From positions 248,001 to 312,000 of the forward strand of contig NZ_JABMKX010000003.1 in assembly GCF_013204885.1 (NCBI RefSeq): a DNA stretch of 64,000 nucleotides, read 5' to 3'. The DNA is from Paenibacillus tritici. GTDB lineage: Bacteria; Bacillota; Bacilli; Paenibacillales; Paenibacillaceae. The first letter of the stretch is position 1; each line of letters opens with the position of its first letter. Shown here in pieces: positions 31,094-39,899 of this stretch. The translations under genes were made by a program, and so were the position numbers. The notes under the pieces are model-generated. The model had not been told where the DNA came from and searched no databases. It saw nothing but the letters and a program-made list of their open reading frames with translations.

Positions 31094-32422
31094 TTACTTC
31101 TTCAGTTCACTGGGGCTGATACCGTAGTATTTTTTGAAAATCTTGCTGAAATGCTCCGGCGACTCGTATCCTACCCGCTCCGCAATCTCATACCGGCGCA
31201 AATCGGTACTCAGAATCATCTCCCGGCTGTCCTCCATCCGCAGCTTAATGACATATTCCCACAGGTTGTAGCCTGTATTCTTCTTGAACAGATAACTCAG
31301 GTAGTTGGGGCTGACATGATTCTTCTTCGCCACCTCGTGGATGGTCAGACCCTTCTGGGCATAATTCGCGTCAATATACTCCTTCGCCTTCTGCACAATC
31401 AGGTTGCTGTGCGAATGCAGCTCCTCGGGCGATGGATCAGCGGCATAGTTATTCCAGTTGAAATCCCCGTAGTAGAACACATAATGATCGGCATGCTCGT
31501 TGTTCCAGAGAATGGCCTTCCCGGCTTGACGGTTCAGTACATCCATGAAGCTAAGCCCCTTCAGAATCTGGCTGATGCCGATGACGGCATTCAGCTGCAA
31601 ATAGCGGTGAATATTGAAATGCAGGCTGCGTCCCAGCACATCAAGCCGGCTCACCTGGCCGGTTGCCGGTTCCTCGTAGCTCTGCTCATCCCATTGAATG
31701 ATCACTGTAATCTCTCCGTCCGGGGAGTAGAAGGCTGTGGAATTCCACTCCTGATCCAGCAGCTCCTTGGCGATATTCAGGGCCGCGTAGCGCAGCAGAT
31801 TGTGGTCGCGGGGGGTATATTTCTGCTCACGCCGATCTTCCGGCAAAGGAAGCTTGATTCTGATCACGGCAAAAAACGGGCCTTGCAGCCTCAGCTCATC
31901 CAGCTTGCGCAGCTTCTCCTCAGTTCCCAGCACCGCCGCAGTTTCCGTTAGCAGCGTATTCAGCAGCTCGCTATATTCTGGAAGCGGCTCCTCCAGGCGG
32001 AAGCTATCTCCAGTCCCATCCATATAGGTAGCCAGCTCCTGTGACGGTTTATCCATCTTGAGGACGACACTGCGGACTGAATCAAGGAACTGTTCACTGT
32101 TCAGCGGCTTGATCAGATAATCCTTGGCTCCCAGCCGGACAGCCATCTGGGCATATTGAAAGGTCTCATGCGCAGAGATGACGATCGTCTGCATCCAGGG
32201 TTTGGCCATTTTGGCATGCTGCATCAGCTCGATCCCGCTCATCGCACCCATCTGTATATCAGTGACGAGCAGATCAATCTCCTCCATCCGGATACAGTCC
32301 AGTGCCTCAAAGCCGCTGCTGGCGGTGTAAATATGGTCGATATCCAGCCCGGAGGCAGCCAGCAGGCTGCTCAGTCCTTTGCAGATCAGCGGCTCATCAT
32401 CCACAACCAATATATTGAACAT
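31094..32422 (-). CDS. AraC-type response regulator with extended middle domain
   Basis: 442 residues. Receiver domain (about 1-120) with D55 in DLLVTDIQMGAMSG and K105 in YLIKPLNSEQ. A middle region of about 200 residues has no named domain. The C-terminal AraC DNA-binding domain (about 340-442) has IHEVAKKNHVSPNYLSYLFKKNTG and GYESPEHFSKIFKKYYGISPSELKK. It is co-transcribed with the kinase 13 bp upstream and precedes the permease genes. It probably activates this transporter and perhaps the GH65 cluster. Confidence 0.92.
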   Translation of the reverse strand: MFNILVVDDEPLICKGLSSLLAASGLDIDHIYTASSGFEALDCIRMEEIDLLVTDIQMGAMSGIELMQHAKMAKPWMQTIVISAHETFQYAQMAVRLGAKDYLIKPLNSEQFLDSVRSVVLKMDKPSQELATYMDGTGDSFRLEEPLPEYSELLNTLLTETAAVLGTEEKLRKLDELRLQGPFFAVIRIKLPLPEDRREQKYTPRDHNLLRYAALNIAKELLDQEWNSTAFYSPDGEITVIIQWDEQSYEEPATGQVSRLDVLGRSLHFNIHRYLQLNAVIGISQILKGLSFMDVLNRQAGKAILWNNEHADHYVFYYGDFNWNNYAADPSPEELHSHSNLIVQKAKEYIDANYAQKGLTIHEVAKKNHVSPNYLSYLFKKNTGYNLWEYVIKLRMEDSREMILSTDLRRYEIAERVGYESPEHFSKIFKKYYGISPSELKK

Positions 32423-32435
32423 AAGGTTCTCTCCT

Positions 32436-34229
32436 CTACTCTATAGTCTCTGACTTCGGAAGTGTCACCGTCACCACGGTTCCCCCGCTGGCACGCGGCC
32501 CATAGCTGATGCCGTAGTCCGGGCCGAAATGCAGATGCACGCGCTGATTGATATTGCGTATACCGTATCCGCTGACCGGGCTGGGGCTGTCATCATTCAG
32601 CACGTGGTCAATGGCCTTATAATCGACCTGCTTATAACCGTTATCCTCGATGGTAATCAGAATCCTGTCCTTCTGCAGAACGGAGGTGATGATGATTTCG
32701 CCGTCCTCGCCCATGTTTTTGACTCCGTGAATAATGGCATTCTCGATTAAGGGCTGAAGCGTGATCTTGGGAATCAGATTGCTTGTGGTCTCAGGAGCGA
32801 TGTTCCAGCTGACAGCAAACACATAATCGTACCGGTGCTGCTGGAGCTTGATGTAGGCACTGGCATGTTCAAGCTCCTCTTCGAGCGTGATCAGCTCCCG
32901 GCCCCGGCTTAAGCTGATCTTCATCAGCTTGGATAATTCCTTGATCATTTCCGCAGACTCCACGTTGCCCTCCAGCGAGCTTTTCCAATAAATACTCTCC
33001 AGGGTGTTGTACAGTAAATGCGGATTAATCTGCTGATAGAGGAGCTGGAGCTGCGCCTCCTTCTGCTTGATCTCCATCTGGTATTTGTACATAATCAGGC
33101 TGTTGAGCCTGCGGGCCATGTCGTAGGTAGACGCAATCAGCACACTGACCTCATCGTTGCTTCCCCTCCGGGGAGTCTCGGGCACACGGTTGCCGGGCTC
33201 ATACTTGCGCACAAAAAAAGCCAGCTTCTGCAAAGGAGTCATCAGCGAACGCCAGAAGTAGGTAATAATAATCAGTCCGAACAGCGCGTACGCCACCGTT
33301 ATGTATTGAATGACACGTTTCATTTCGTTCTGCTGCTGGAGCAGCGACTTGACAGGCACCTTGTACACCAGCTTTTGCTCAAAGGCATGATTGTTGTTCA
33401 CCACATAGATGAAATCATCCGTGATGATATCCTCGGTCCCCTCGGGATCTCCCGCCTTGGAGCCGTCCGGCAGCGCAATCATCTCACCCGTAGAATTCGT
33501 TGTAGAGGCCAGTACGCGGTTCTCCATATCCGTCAGATAGATTTCCCCGTCGGGCAGAGAGATGGATTTGAGCGACTCGCCGATCTTCGATTCCATCTTG
33601 GTCACGACCAGCACGCCGATCGTCCCTTCTCCCCGGTAGATATTATTGACTGCCCTGACATAAGTGAGTGTCCTCAGATTCTCAGCCTGCGGGCTTAACT
33701 TCTCGGTGAACATCAGATAACCATGGCCCTTCTGCTGCACCACTGGTTCGAACCAATACGGCATTTCCCCCTTGGAGAAAAAATAAACCCCCGCCTTCTT
33801 CACCTGCGGAAAATTGGGGGCGAAAAAGTAGTAGTTATCCGGATCATACACGTACAGCGAATAGTAAATTCCGTCGCCGCGTTCCGCTCCCTGCGAATAG
33901 CTGCCCAGCAGCTTCTCTATTGTCTCATAACGTTCCACGCGCTCCAGCACTGTATCATTCCCGCTCATATTGAGCTGCTGCAGGACCGGATTCTGGATGA
34001 TGGTGGTCGTTATTTTGTTAACCGTATCAATATCTCTGTTAATGATCGCGAAATTCTGCTTGTTCAGCTCCACATAGGCATTGGTCACATGGCGCTTGAG
34101 AATCTCCTCCGCCTTGTAGTTGCCGTAGCTGTTCAGAATCAGGATGGGCGAGATCATGATCAGGAACAGCAGGATCAGCTGCTGCTTGACATTTAGCTTA
34201 ACGATGGGTTTAATAAGCATGGACAACAT
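32436..34229 (-). CDS. sensor histidine kinase (YesM-like)
   Basis: 597 residues. A membrane helix near 15-30, an extracellular sensor region (about 31-285) and a second helix (about 290-312) are followed by HAMP, the His_kinase domain with LLYQQINPHLLYNTLESIYW, and an ATPase domain with ENAIIHGVKN and GYGIRNI. Note NPHLLYNTL instead of the usual KPHFLFNTL, a mild variant. It is the first gene of the second sugar module, behind repeat copy 2 and a cre-like site. Confidence 0.92.
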   Translation of the reverse strand: MLSMLIKPIVKLNVKQQLILLFLIMISPILILNSYGNYKAEEILKRHVTNAYVELNKQNFAIINRDIDTVNKITTTIIQNPVLQQLNMSGNDTVLERVERYETIEKLLGSYSQGAERGDGIYYSLYVYDPDNYYFFAPNFPQVKKAGVYFFSKGEMPYWFEPVVQQKGHGYLMFTEKLSPQAENLRTLTYVRAVNNIYRGEGTIGVLVVTKMESKIGESLKSISLPDGEIYLTDMENRVLASTTNSTGEMIALPDGSKAGDPEGTEDIITDDFIYVVNNNHAFEQKLVYKVPVKSLLQQQNEMKRVIQYITVAYALFGLIIITYFWRSLMTPLQKLAFFVRKYEPGNRVPETPRRGSNDEVSVLIASTYDMARRLNSLIMYKYQMEIKQKEAQLQLLYQQINPHLLYNTLESIYWKSSLEGNVESAEMIKELSKLMKISLSRGRELITLEEELEHASAYIKLQQHRYDYVFAVSWNIAPETTSNLIPKITLQPLIENAIIHGVKNMGEDGEIIITSVLQKDRILITIEDNGYKQVDYKAIDHVLNDDSPSPVSGYGIRNINQRVHLHFGPDYGISYGPRASGGTVVTVTLPKSETIE

Positions 34230-34262
34230 CTGGATTCACCTCCAGTTTCAATAATACAAGTG

Positions 34263-34355
34263 GAAACGGCGTTGCCGTCCTTTTAAAGGACGGTACCGTT
34301 TCAGCGAGAAATAGAAGGATAAGTTATCGTGTGAAACATATAAGTTCTTATATTT
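34263..34355 (-). repeat. dispersed intergenic repeat, copy 2 (full form)
   Basis: Starts with a nested inverted repeat: outer arms GAAACGG/CCGTTTC (34264-34302) enclose the palindrome CCGTCCTTTTAAAGGACGG (34275-34293). It continues into the 55-bp block shared with 27461-27515. It lies between an upstream terminator and the kinase start, inside the presumed leader or promoter region. Confidence 0.8.
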
Positions 34356-34364
34356 TAACAAACC

Positions 34365-34378
34365 TACAAGCGCTTACA
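34365..34378 (-). promoter_or_regulatory. cre-like site upstream of the second sugar module
   Basis: TGTAAGCGCTTGTA (minus strand) matches TGWAANCGNTNWCA at 12 of 14 positions. It lies about 140 bp before the kinase start, where CcpA repression would be expected for a sugar system. Confidence 0.5.
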
Positions 34379-34444
34379 CAGGTTTATTTCAAAGTTCTTT
34401 ATGTCTGTTTGTATGGAGTTTCACCATTGCATCAGCCATAAAAT

Positions 34445-34487
34445 AAAACCAGCCAACACACGAACATACCGTGTTAGACTGGTTTTT
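34445..34487 (-). terminator. intrinsic terminator after the GH65/hydrolase cluster
   Basis: AAAACCAG...AACAC pairs with GTGTT...CTGGTTTT, with T-rich sequence on the minus strand. It separates the 42.2-34.5 kb cluster from the kinase operon. Confidence 0.8.
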
Positions 34488-34520
34488 ACTGAATAGTACT
34501 TATAGCTGGCGTTCCTGCTT

Positions 34521-35474
34521 CTAAAGTTCATCCTCTATCCTTCTCAAAAAAGCAAGCACAGCCACAATCATCTGCTCCAGCCCCTGTGGTTCAATCGGAA
34601 AATGGCCTGCGCCCTCTAGAATCACAACTTCTTTTCTGCTTTTGAGATGATCGTAAAACGGTTTACTGAAGCGGTAAGGAGTCATGGGGTCTAATTGAGG
34701 ATGAACGAGCAATACCGGACAACCCTCAAAATCCTCAGGATGAATCACCGGTTTCATATTCAAGAACGTTCTTAATAAGCGTAAGGGAATAGATGTGCCT
34801 GCGGCATGGGGATCATTCATAATGAGTCTGGTCAGCTCGGCGTTGTTCGTGATCCATTTCATCCGGGATACTTTATTCACAGTGATCTGCAGGGAGTCTA
34901 GCAGGGCAGGGAATTGATTCATACACCATCCCCCCAACCGGCTAATGAGTATGTTAGGAGCTAACTGATCACGAACCTTGGCATCACTTGTATCCACAAA
35001 TGTCGTTGCAATTAACCCTTGGACCCGTTGACTTTGCACAGCAGTGTGATAAGCTAACATGCCTCCAATACTGGAGCCCAGCAGAATAATAGGCTTGCCG
35101 TCCCTGCTGAGCTCCTGTTCGATCAATTCATTAAGGAGGTCAATCCAGAGCTGATATTCCAATGATTCCACTGAATCGGTGTAGCTTAGACCATAAGGCG
35201 GCAGATCCGGCGACACTACTTCATAACCGTAGGTTTGCAGCATTCGTGCATAAGGCGCGAGCAACCGGCCATTGCCGCCAGCTCCATGAATGAAAATAAT
35301 TTTTAAAGGTGCGTCAGAAGCAGGCATACGATCCAGATGAATATGAGCATGGTTCCAGGTCATCCACTCTTCTGCGGGTAAATGGGCTTCATTGATCTGC
35401 ATGTCATCCGGGAAAAACTTCTGATATTGCTTCCAATAGGTCACCGATTGATTATAGGAAGAATCCTTGTTCAT
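34521..35474 (-). CDS. alpha/beta-fold hydrolase
   Basis: 317 residues. IIFIHGAGGNGRLL (oxyanion region), nucleophile elbow LLGSSIGGMLA (GXSXG) near residue 133, acid in LLVHPQLDPMTPYRF and the catalytic His in LEGAGHFPIEP near the C-terminus. No signal peptide is seen. The substrate cannot be told from sequence. It is the last gene of a same-strand run that begins with GH65 genes, but functional linkage to sugar use is not certain. Confidence 0.85.
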   Translation of the reverse strand: MNKDSSYNQSVTYWKQYQKFFPDDMQINEAHLPAEEWMTWNHAHIHLDRMPASDAPLKIIFIHGAGGNGRLLAPYARMLQTYGYEVVSPDLPPYGLSYTDSVESLEYQLWIDLLNELIEQELSRDGKPIILLGSSIGGMLAYHTAVQSQRVQGLIATTFVDTSDAKVRDQLAPNILISRLGGWCMNQFPALLDSLQITVNKVSRMKWITNNAELTRLIMNDPHAAGTSIPLRLLRTFLNMKPVIHPEDFEGCPVLLVHPQLDPMTPYRFSKPFYDHLKSRKEVVILEGAGHFPIEPQGLEQMIVAVLAFLRRIEDEL

Positions 35475-35492
35475 GAATAAGCTGTTCCTCTC

Positions 35493-36002
35493 TCAGGAGA
35501 CCGGGATTTCTTTTTCCATAATGTAATCATCCATGACGAATCCGTTCCCGATATCCGCCACTTGTTCCCTGAGGGTCCGAAAGCCTTTTCTTGTATAGAC
35601 CGCAATACTGGATTCATTATCACGATTGACCGTTAGCCAAATATGAGTCAGGTTCCGCTCCTGGCACAGCTTCTCCAGGAAGGCCAGTGCTTGACTGGCA
35701 TAGCTGCGGCCCCTGTGCTCCTTGCCTATATAGAACTTGCTAAGGAAGAGCTTCCCTTCGTCTTGTCTGGCCGACAGATACCCCACCGTGGAGCCTTCCC
35801 CATTATGGATTAAGTAATATTCGTAACCCTGATCATGGATCTGCTGCGTAATCGCTGGAACCGACTGGTACTTGCCAAGCATATACTCGATCTGCTGAGA
35901 AGTAATAAGGGTGATATAATATTCGCGCCATATCTGTGCCGCTAACTGGGCAACCTCAGCAGTTTCTTCCGCTGAATGCACACGTAGAAATCTAAGCTTC
36001 AT
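35493..36002 (-). CDS. GNAT-family N-acetyltransferase
   Basis: 169 residues. GNAT acetyl-CoA site seen as LFLSKFYIGKEHRGRSYASQALAFLE (about 90-115), followed by WLTVNRDNESSIAVYTRKGFRTL. The acceptor substrate is unknown. AAAGGAGG precedes the ATG. It lies 18 bp before the hydrolase gene, so the two are probably co-transcribed. Confidence 0.88.
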   Translation of the reverse strand: MKLRFLRVHSAEETAEVAQLAAQIWREYYITLITSQQIEYMLGKYQSVPAITQQIHDQGYEYYLIHNGEGSTVGYLSARQDEGKLFLSKFYIGKEHRGRSYASQALAFLEKLCQERNLTHIWLTVNRDNESSIAVYTRKGFRTLREQVADIGNGFVMDDYIMEKEIPVS

Positions 36003-36042
36003 AATATGTACCTCCTTTGGGCGCGGACATAGCAGCCGATGC

Positions 36043-36849
36043 TCATGCTCTGGTGTAACCGTTCAATTGCAGCCAGGAGGCGCAGGCATCTGTCCAGGTC
36101 CGGGTATGAGGCTCTTCGGTGCCAAGCCCAATCCCATGTACGCCATGCGCATAAATGTGCAGATCGAACGGAACACGGTGACGGCTCAGCCCTGCGGCGA
36201 ACAGCAGGCTGTTCTCTACGGGAACAGAAGCGTCATCCGAGGTATGCCAGAGGAATGTCGGCGGAGTCTCTGCGTTCACCTGGAACTCACTGCTGAGCCG
36301 CAGCGGCAATTGCTCATCCGGGGTAGCTCCCAGCAGGTTCTCCTTCGAGCCCTGATGCGTTATCCCTTCGGTCATCGAGATGACCGGATAGCACAGGATC
36401 AGGCGGTCCGGACGGCTTGACAGCCTCTCCAGCGGCTCCGGATGATCGGGATTTCCCAGATCATATAATACCCCGGCTGTTGAAGCCAGATGTCCGCCGG
36501 CAGAGAAGCCCAGAATGCCGAGACGGTCCGGGTCAATGCCGTATTCGTCCGCCCGGAAGCGGATCGTGCGCAGCGCCCGCTTCGCGTCCTCCAGCGCACT
36601 CGGGTATTGGTAAGGTGCTACACGATAGCGCAGCACGAATGCTGAGATTCCCAGAGTATTGAGCCACTGTGCAACCGGGCCGCCCTCGTGATCAGCCCGC
36701 ATCGCATACCCGCCTCCCGGACATACCAGCACAGCAGCGTTCTGCTTGCCGCCCACCAGATAAGGTGTAATCGCAGGCTGGTCTTCTTCACTGTCTCCAA
36801 GCGCTCCAGGCGCACCTTCCGGCCATAACAACAACGTTTCCATCATCAT
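36043..36849 (-). CDS. alpha/beta hydrolase (acetylesterase-like)
   Basis: 268 residues. VLVCPGGGYAMRADHEG carries the HGG-like oxyanion motif; nucleophile elbow ILGFSAGGHLAS near 125; acid in LWHTSDDASVPVENS; His in YAHGVHGIGLG. It resembles the BD-FAE/acetyl-xylan-esterase-like group that removes acetyl groups from sugars. Three ATG codons in a row at 36849-36841 leave the exact start open. It lies 74 bp after the phosphoglucomutase gene. Confidence 0.82.
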   Translation of the reverse strand: MMMETLLLWPEGAPGALGDSEEDQPAITPYLVGGKQNAAVLVCPGGGYAMRADHEGGPVAQWLNTLGISAFVLRYRVAPYQYPSALEDAKRALRTIRFRADEYGIDPDRLGILGFSAGGHLASTAGVLYDLGNPDHPEPLERLSSRPDRLILCYPVISMTEGITHQGSKENLLGATPDEQLPLRLSSEFQVNAETPPTFLWHTSDDASVPVENSLLFAAGLSRHRVPFDLHIYAHGVHGIGLGTEEPHTRTWTDACASWLQLNGYTRA

Positions 36850-36923
36850 CCCTCATGCTTTCCTTCTATAATAGAATAGATAATAGAGGACAATAGCTCC
36901 TCAAGGGCCATTCTATCAAGGTC

Positions 36924-37553
36924 TTACAGTTCATGCAATCCGGAGATCACCAGATCGGCATCCTTCAGCACTTCAGGCTTACCGATGCCAACGACCTGCA
37001 TTCCTGCAGCCTTGCCGGCGGCTACTCCGGCCTCGGCATCCTCGAATACCACGCAGTCCTCCGGCTGAAGCCCCAGCTCCCGGCAGGCGGTCTGGAACAC
37101 CTCAGGGTCCGGCTTCGCCCGGGCTACCTTATTGCCGTCAACAACAGCGTCGAACAGCCCGGCGATATTCAGTTTATCCAGGATAAATCCGGCATTCTTA
37201 CTGGCGGAACCGAGGGCAATAGCCACACCCCGTGCTCTGAGTCCGCTCAGGTAAGCTCTGACGCCGGGCAGCAGCTCCGATTCATCCAGAGACGAGATAT
37301 ACTCTACATAGAGACGGTTCTTCTTATCTGCCATTGCAAGCTTCTCCGCTTCATTGAATTCCCGGCCGCCGATCGCAAGCAGAATATCCAGGGATCTCAT
37401 CCGGCTGACCCCCTTGAGCCGTTCATTGTGTTCTTCCGTGAACTGGAATCCAAGCCCTCCGGCAAGCGAACGCCAGGCCAGATAGTGATACTTCGCAGTA
37501 TCAACAATTACACCGTCCAGATCAAAAATAGCACCCTTCATATGCTCCAGCAT
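36924..37553 (-). CDS. pgmB: beta-phosphoglucomutase
   Basis: 209-residue HAD-superfamily enzyme. DLDGV carries the nucleophile D11 and acid/base D13. The cap motif GVSRMRSLDILL matches beta-PGM. GSASKN and the FEDAEAGVAAGKAAG loop complete the HAD site. It converts beta-glucose 1-phosphate to glucose 6-phosphate. The stop of the GH65 gene is 3 bp upstream and AGGAGG lies inside that junction. GH65 inverting phosphorylases release beta-glucose 1-phosphate, so the linkage makes direct metabolic sense. Confidence 0.93.
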   Translation of the reverse strand: MLEHMKGAIFDLDGVIVDTAKYHYLAWRSLAGGLGFQFTEEHNERLKGVSRMRSLDILLAIGGREFNEAEKLAMADKKNRLYVEYISSLDESELLPGVRAYLSGLRARGVAIALGSASKNAGFILDKLNIAGLFDAVVDGNKVARAKPDPEVFQTACRELGLQPEDCVVFEDAEAGVAAGKAAGMQVVGIGKPEVLKDADLVISGLHEL

Positions 37554-37556
37554 CTT

Positions 37557-39899
37557 TTATAAGTCCTCCTCCCAAAATACAACAATCCGCAGCTCCATCC
37601 CCGGCAGGCACAGCTCAGGTGCGCCGCCGAATCCGGCGAAGGCTACCGCTTCACTGTTGCCTGGCGCTGCCGTAACCACGATCGCTTCCCGGCCAATCTC
37701 CAGCCGGAAGCTGCTGCCGCGCAGCACAACCGGCACCTGGACAGACTTCCACGCCTTCGGCAGTGCCGGATTCAAGGTAACCGTCCCCCCGTCATATTGC
37801 ACACCTGCGAAGCCAAGGACCGCGGCCATCCATGCGCCCCCATTCGCCGCAGGATGAGTCCCGCCAATATAGAGGTCACCAACATATTGCTTCGATTCAC
37901 CGGTAAGATCTACCGTGGCTGTGCGCATGAAATACGGATATCCCCAGTCCGGTATGCCGATGTCCGCTGCGGCAAGGGCGTAGATACATGCGCTTAAGCT
38001 GGAGCCATGCTCGGTGCGCGGCTCATAGAATTCCCAGTTGGCCTGTTTCACTTCCCGGCTGAACTTCCCTTTGAACAGATTCAGCATCAGCACGACATCC
38101 GCCTGCTTCAGTATTCTGGTAGTCGTCGCCAGTCCGTTGCCCCCGCCCCAATATTCATGAGAGTGGATGACCCTTGATTTCAGCTCAGCCAGGGTTACCT
38201 CCTCCAGCTTGAAATAGCGGTCAAACTGTTCGATCAGCAGGCTGTCCGGGTCCGGCTGCGGAACATACAACTGCTCCAGCATCTCTGTGAATTCAGCCAG
38301 GAACGGCCCGCCTGCAAACGATTCAGCCAGCTCCGCATACACAGCGGGATAGTTGTCCTCCAGCAGCTCCGCTGCCCGCAGGGCAATCTCCAGGGCTTCC
38401 TGCACCAGGGCATTCGTGAAGGCATTATTGTTCACCCGCTCATGATATTCATCCGGTCCGGTGACATCCAGAAGCTCATAACGTTTTTTCAGCGGATTAT
38501 AGTAAGCATAGGAGTAGTAAAAGCGTGCGCACTCCCAGATCACCTCCGCCCCGCCGTCCGCCAGTATACTGTTATCCCCCGTGAACTTGATATACTCCCA
38601 AATCCCATGCACAACATCTGCACTGATATGAATCTGCTTATCCCGGAAATAGGTCCGCATCGGACGTCCGGTAAATACATCGTTCACATTGAACAGCGTG
38701 CAGGCATCGTCACCCGAATCCTGGCTCTCCCAGGCATAAAATGCGCCCGTATATCCATACTCCGCCGCCTTCCGGCGGGCACCGTCCAGCGTGTGGATGC
38801 GGTACATCATCAGATTGCGGGCGATGCCGGGATCACTGTGCAGGAAGAACGGCAGCATGAACATTTCCGTATCCCAGAATACCGCGCCTTTATAGACCTG
38901 ACCGGACAGACCGCGGGCCGGAATGGATACCTTCTCCGACATCGTAGGTGCAATGATCAGCAGCTGATAAATACTATACCGCAGGGCGAGCTGCGCCTCT
39001 TCATCTCCCTCAATTACACAATCGCTGCGTGACCATCTCTCCTCCCACTTCCGCCGGTGAGCCTCCAACAGTCCGGCATACCCCTCCCCGGCTGCACTCC
39101 TGACTGTTGACAGCGCCGCTTCCCCGGGGTTGCCTTCCGCATCAAGACCCGTGAATACAGCCACATATTTGGTCCACTCATAGGTCTCACCCGCCTTGAC
39201 GTCAAAAGAAAGATGACGGAGCGCCAGCTCTGGGTCCGTATCTGTATTTACTCCCATGCGTATGTCCATGTTATTATCCGTCCCGGTATCCGTTACCCGT
39301 TCCGCTAAGCCGAACTCAGCAAGCTCCGCGACCGCCACCGGCAACCGCAGCTCACCGGTAACAGCCGTTGACAGCAGCGCCCCGCTGACGGACTGTATCC
39401 GCTGCTCCAGCAGATGGGGGCCGTTGATATCCCACACCCTACTATCCATTCCTGTCTTAATCTCAACCCGGCAATCTACAGTGCTGTGAACCGTCCATTT
39501 GGCAGCCAGCACATGCAGCTGATCCATACTGACGAACCGTTCGGCAGTCAGAGTCAGCCTCCCGCCTTCACGGGTACTGAACACCGTCTCCCTCCGGTGG
39601 ACTGCTGTGCGGAGATCCAGACTCTGGGTATGAGCCAGCGGTTCTGTCTCCAGCACACTAAGTACTTCTCCGTCACAGCTGATAACCGTGTATAGTCCAT
39701 TCGGAGCGTTCACCGGCTCGCGCCACTTGTCACCCGACCTGTCATATATCCCGGCCAGAGTAACAGCCGTAAGCTGCTCCTTACCGTATTCCTCAAGCAC
39801 TCCCCGGAAGCCCATATATCCGTTGCCGGTCATATATTTGTTGCCGTTGGTTGTGATCCTGTCAGACTCGAAGCTGTGCTCGCTTACCGTCCAGTTCAT
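37557..39899 (-). CDS. GH65 alpha-glucoside phosphorylase (first of two)
   Basis: About 780 residues of the GH65 maltose/kojibiose/nigerose/trehalose phosphorylase family. The catalytic acid Glu lies in DVTGPDEYHERVNNNAF, and the phosphate-site region EHGSSLSACIYALAA comes later. (alpha/alpha)6 barrel with N-terminal beta-sandwich. Start ATG overlaps the previous stop (TGATG); a GTG one codon earlier is also possible. The specificity (1,2-, 1,3-, 1,4- or 1,1-linkage) cannot be told from motifs. Products should be beta-glucose 1-phosphate plus glucose or another acceptor. Confidence 0.88.
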   Translation of the reverse strand: MNWTVSEHSFESDRITTNGNKYMTGNGYMGFRGVLEEYGKEQLTAVTLAGIYDRSGDKWREPVNAPNGLYTVISCDGEVLSVLETEPLAHTQSLDLRTAVHRRETVFSTREGGRLTLTAERFVSMDQLHVLAAKWTVHSTVDCRVEIKTGMDSRVWDINGPHLLEQRIQSVSGALLSTAVTGELRLPVAVAELAEFGLAERVTDTGTDNNMDIRMGVNTDTDPELALRHLSFDVKAGETYEWTKYVAVFTGLDAEGNPGEAALSTVRSAAGEGYAGLLEAHRRKWEERWSRSDCVIEGDEEAQLALRYSIYQLLIIAPTMSEKVSIPARGLSGQVYKGAVFWDTEMFMLPFFLHSDPGIARNLMMYRIHTLDGARRKAAEYGYTGAFYAWESQDSGDDACTLFNVNDVFTGRPMRTYFRDKQIHISADVVHGIWEYIKFTGDNSILADGGAEVIWECARFYYSYAYYNPLKKRYELLDVTGPDEYHERVNNNAFTNALVQEALEIALRAAELLEDNYPAVYAELAESFAGGPFLAEFTEMLEQLYVPQPDPDSLLIEQFDRYFKLEEVTLAELKSRVIHSHEYWGGGNGLATTTRILKQADVVLMLNLFKGKFSREVKQANWEFYEPRTEHGSSLSACIYALAAADIGIPDWGYPYFMRTATVDLTGESKQYVGDLYIGGTHPAANGGAWMAAVLGFAGVQYDGGTVTLNPALPKAWKSVQVPVVLRGSSFRLEIGREAIVVTAAPGNSEAVAFAGFGGAPELCLPGMELRIVVFWEEDL

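Noticed and set aside
31078..31100. Zur or Fur box near GTAATCGTAAGCGTTCTTAC
   Set aside because: It overlaps the end of a response regulator gene, lacks 7-1-7 symmetry and has no promoter beside it.
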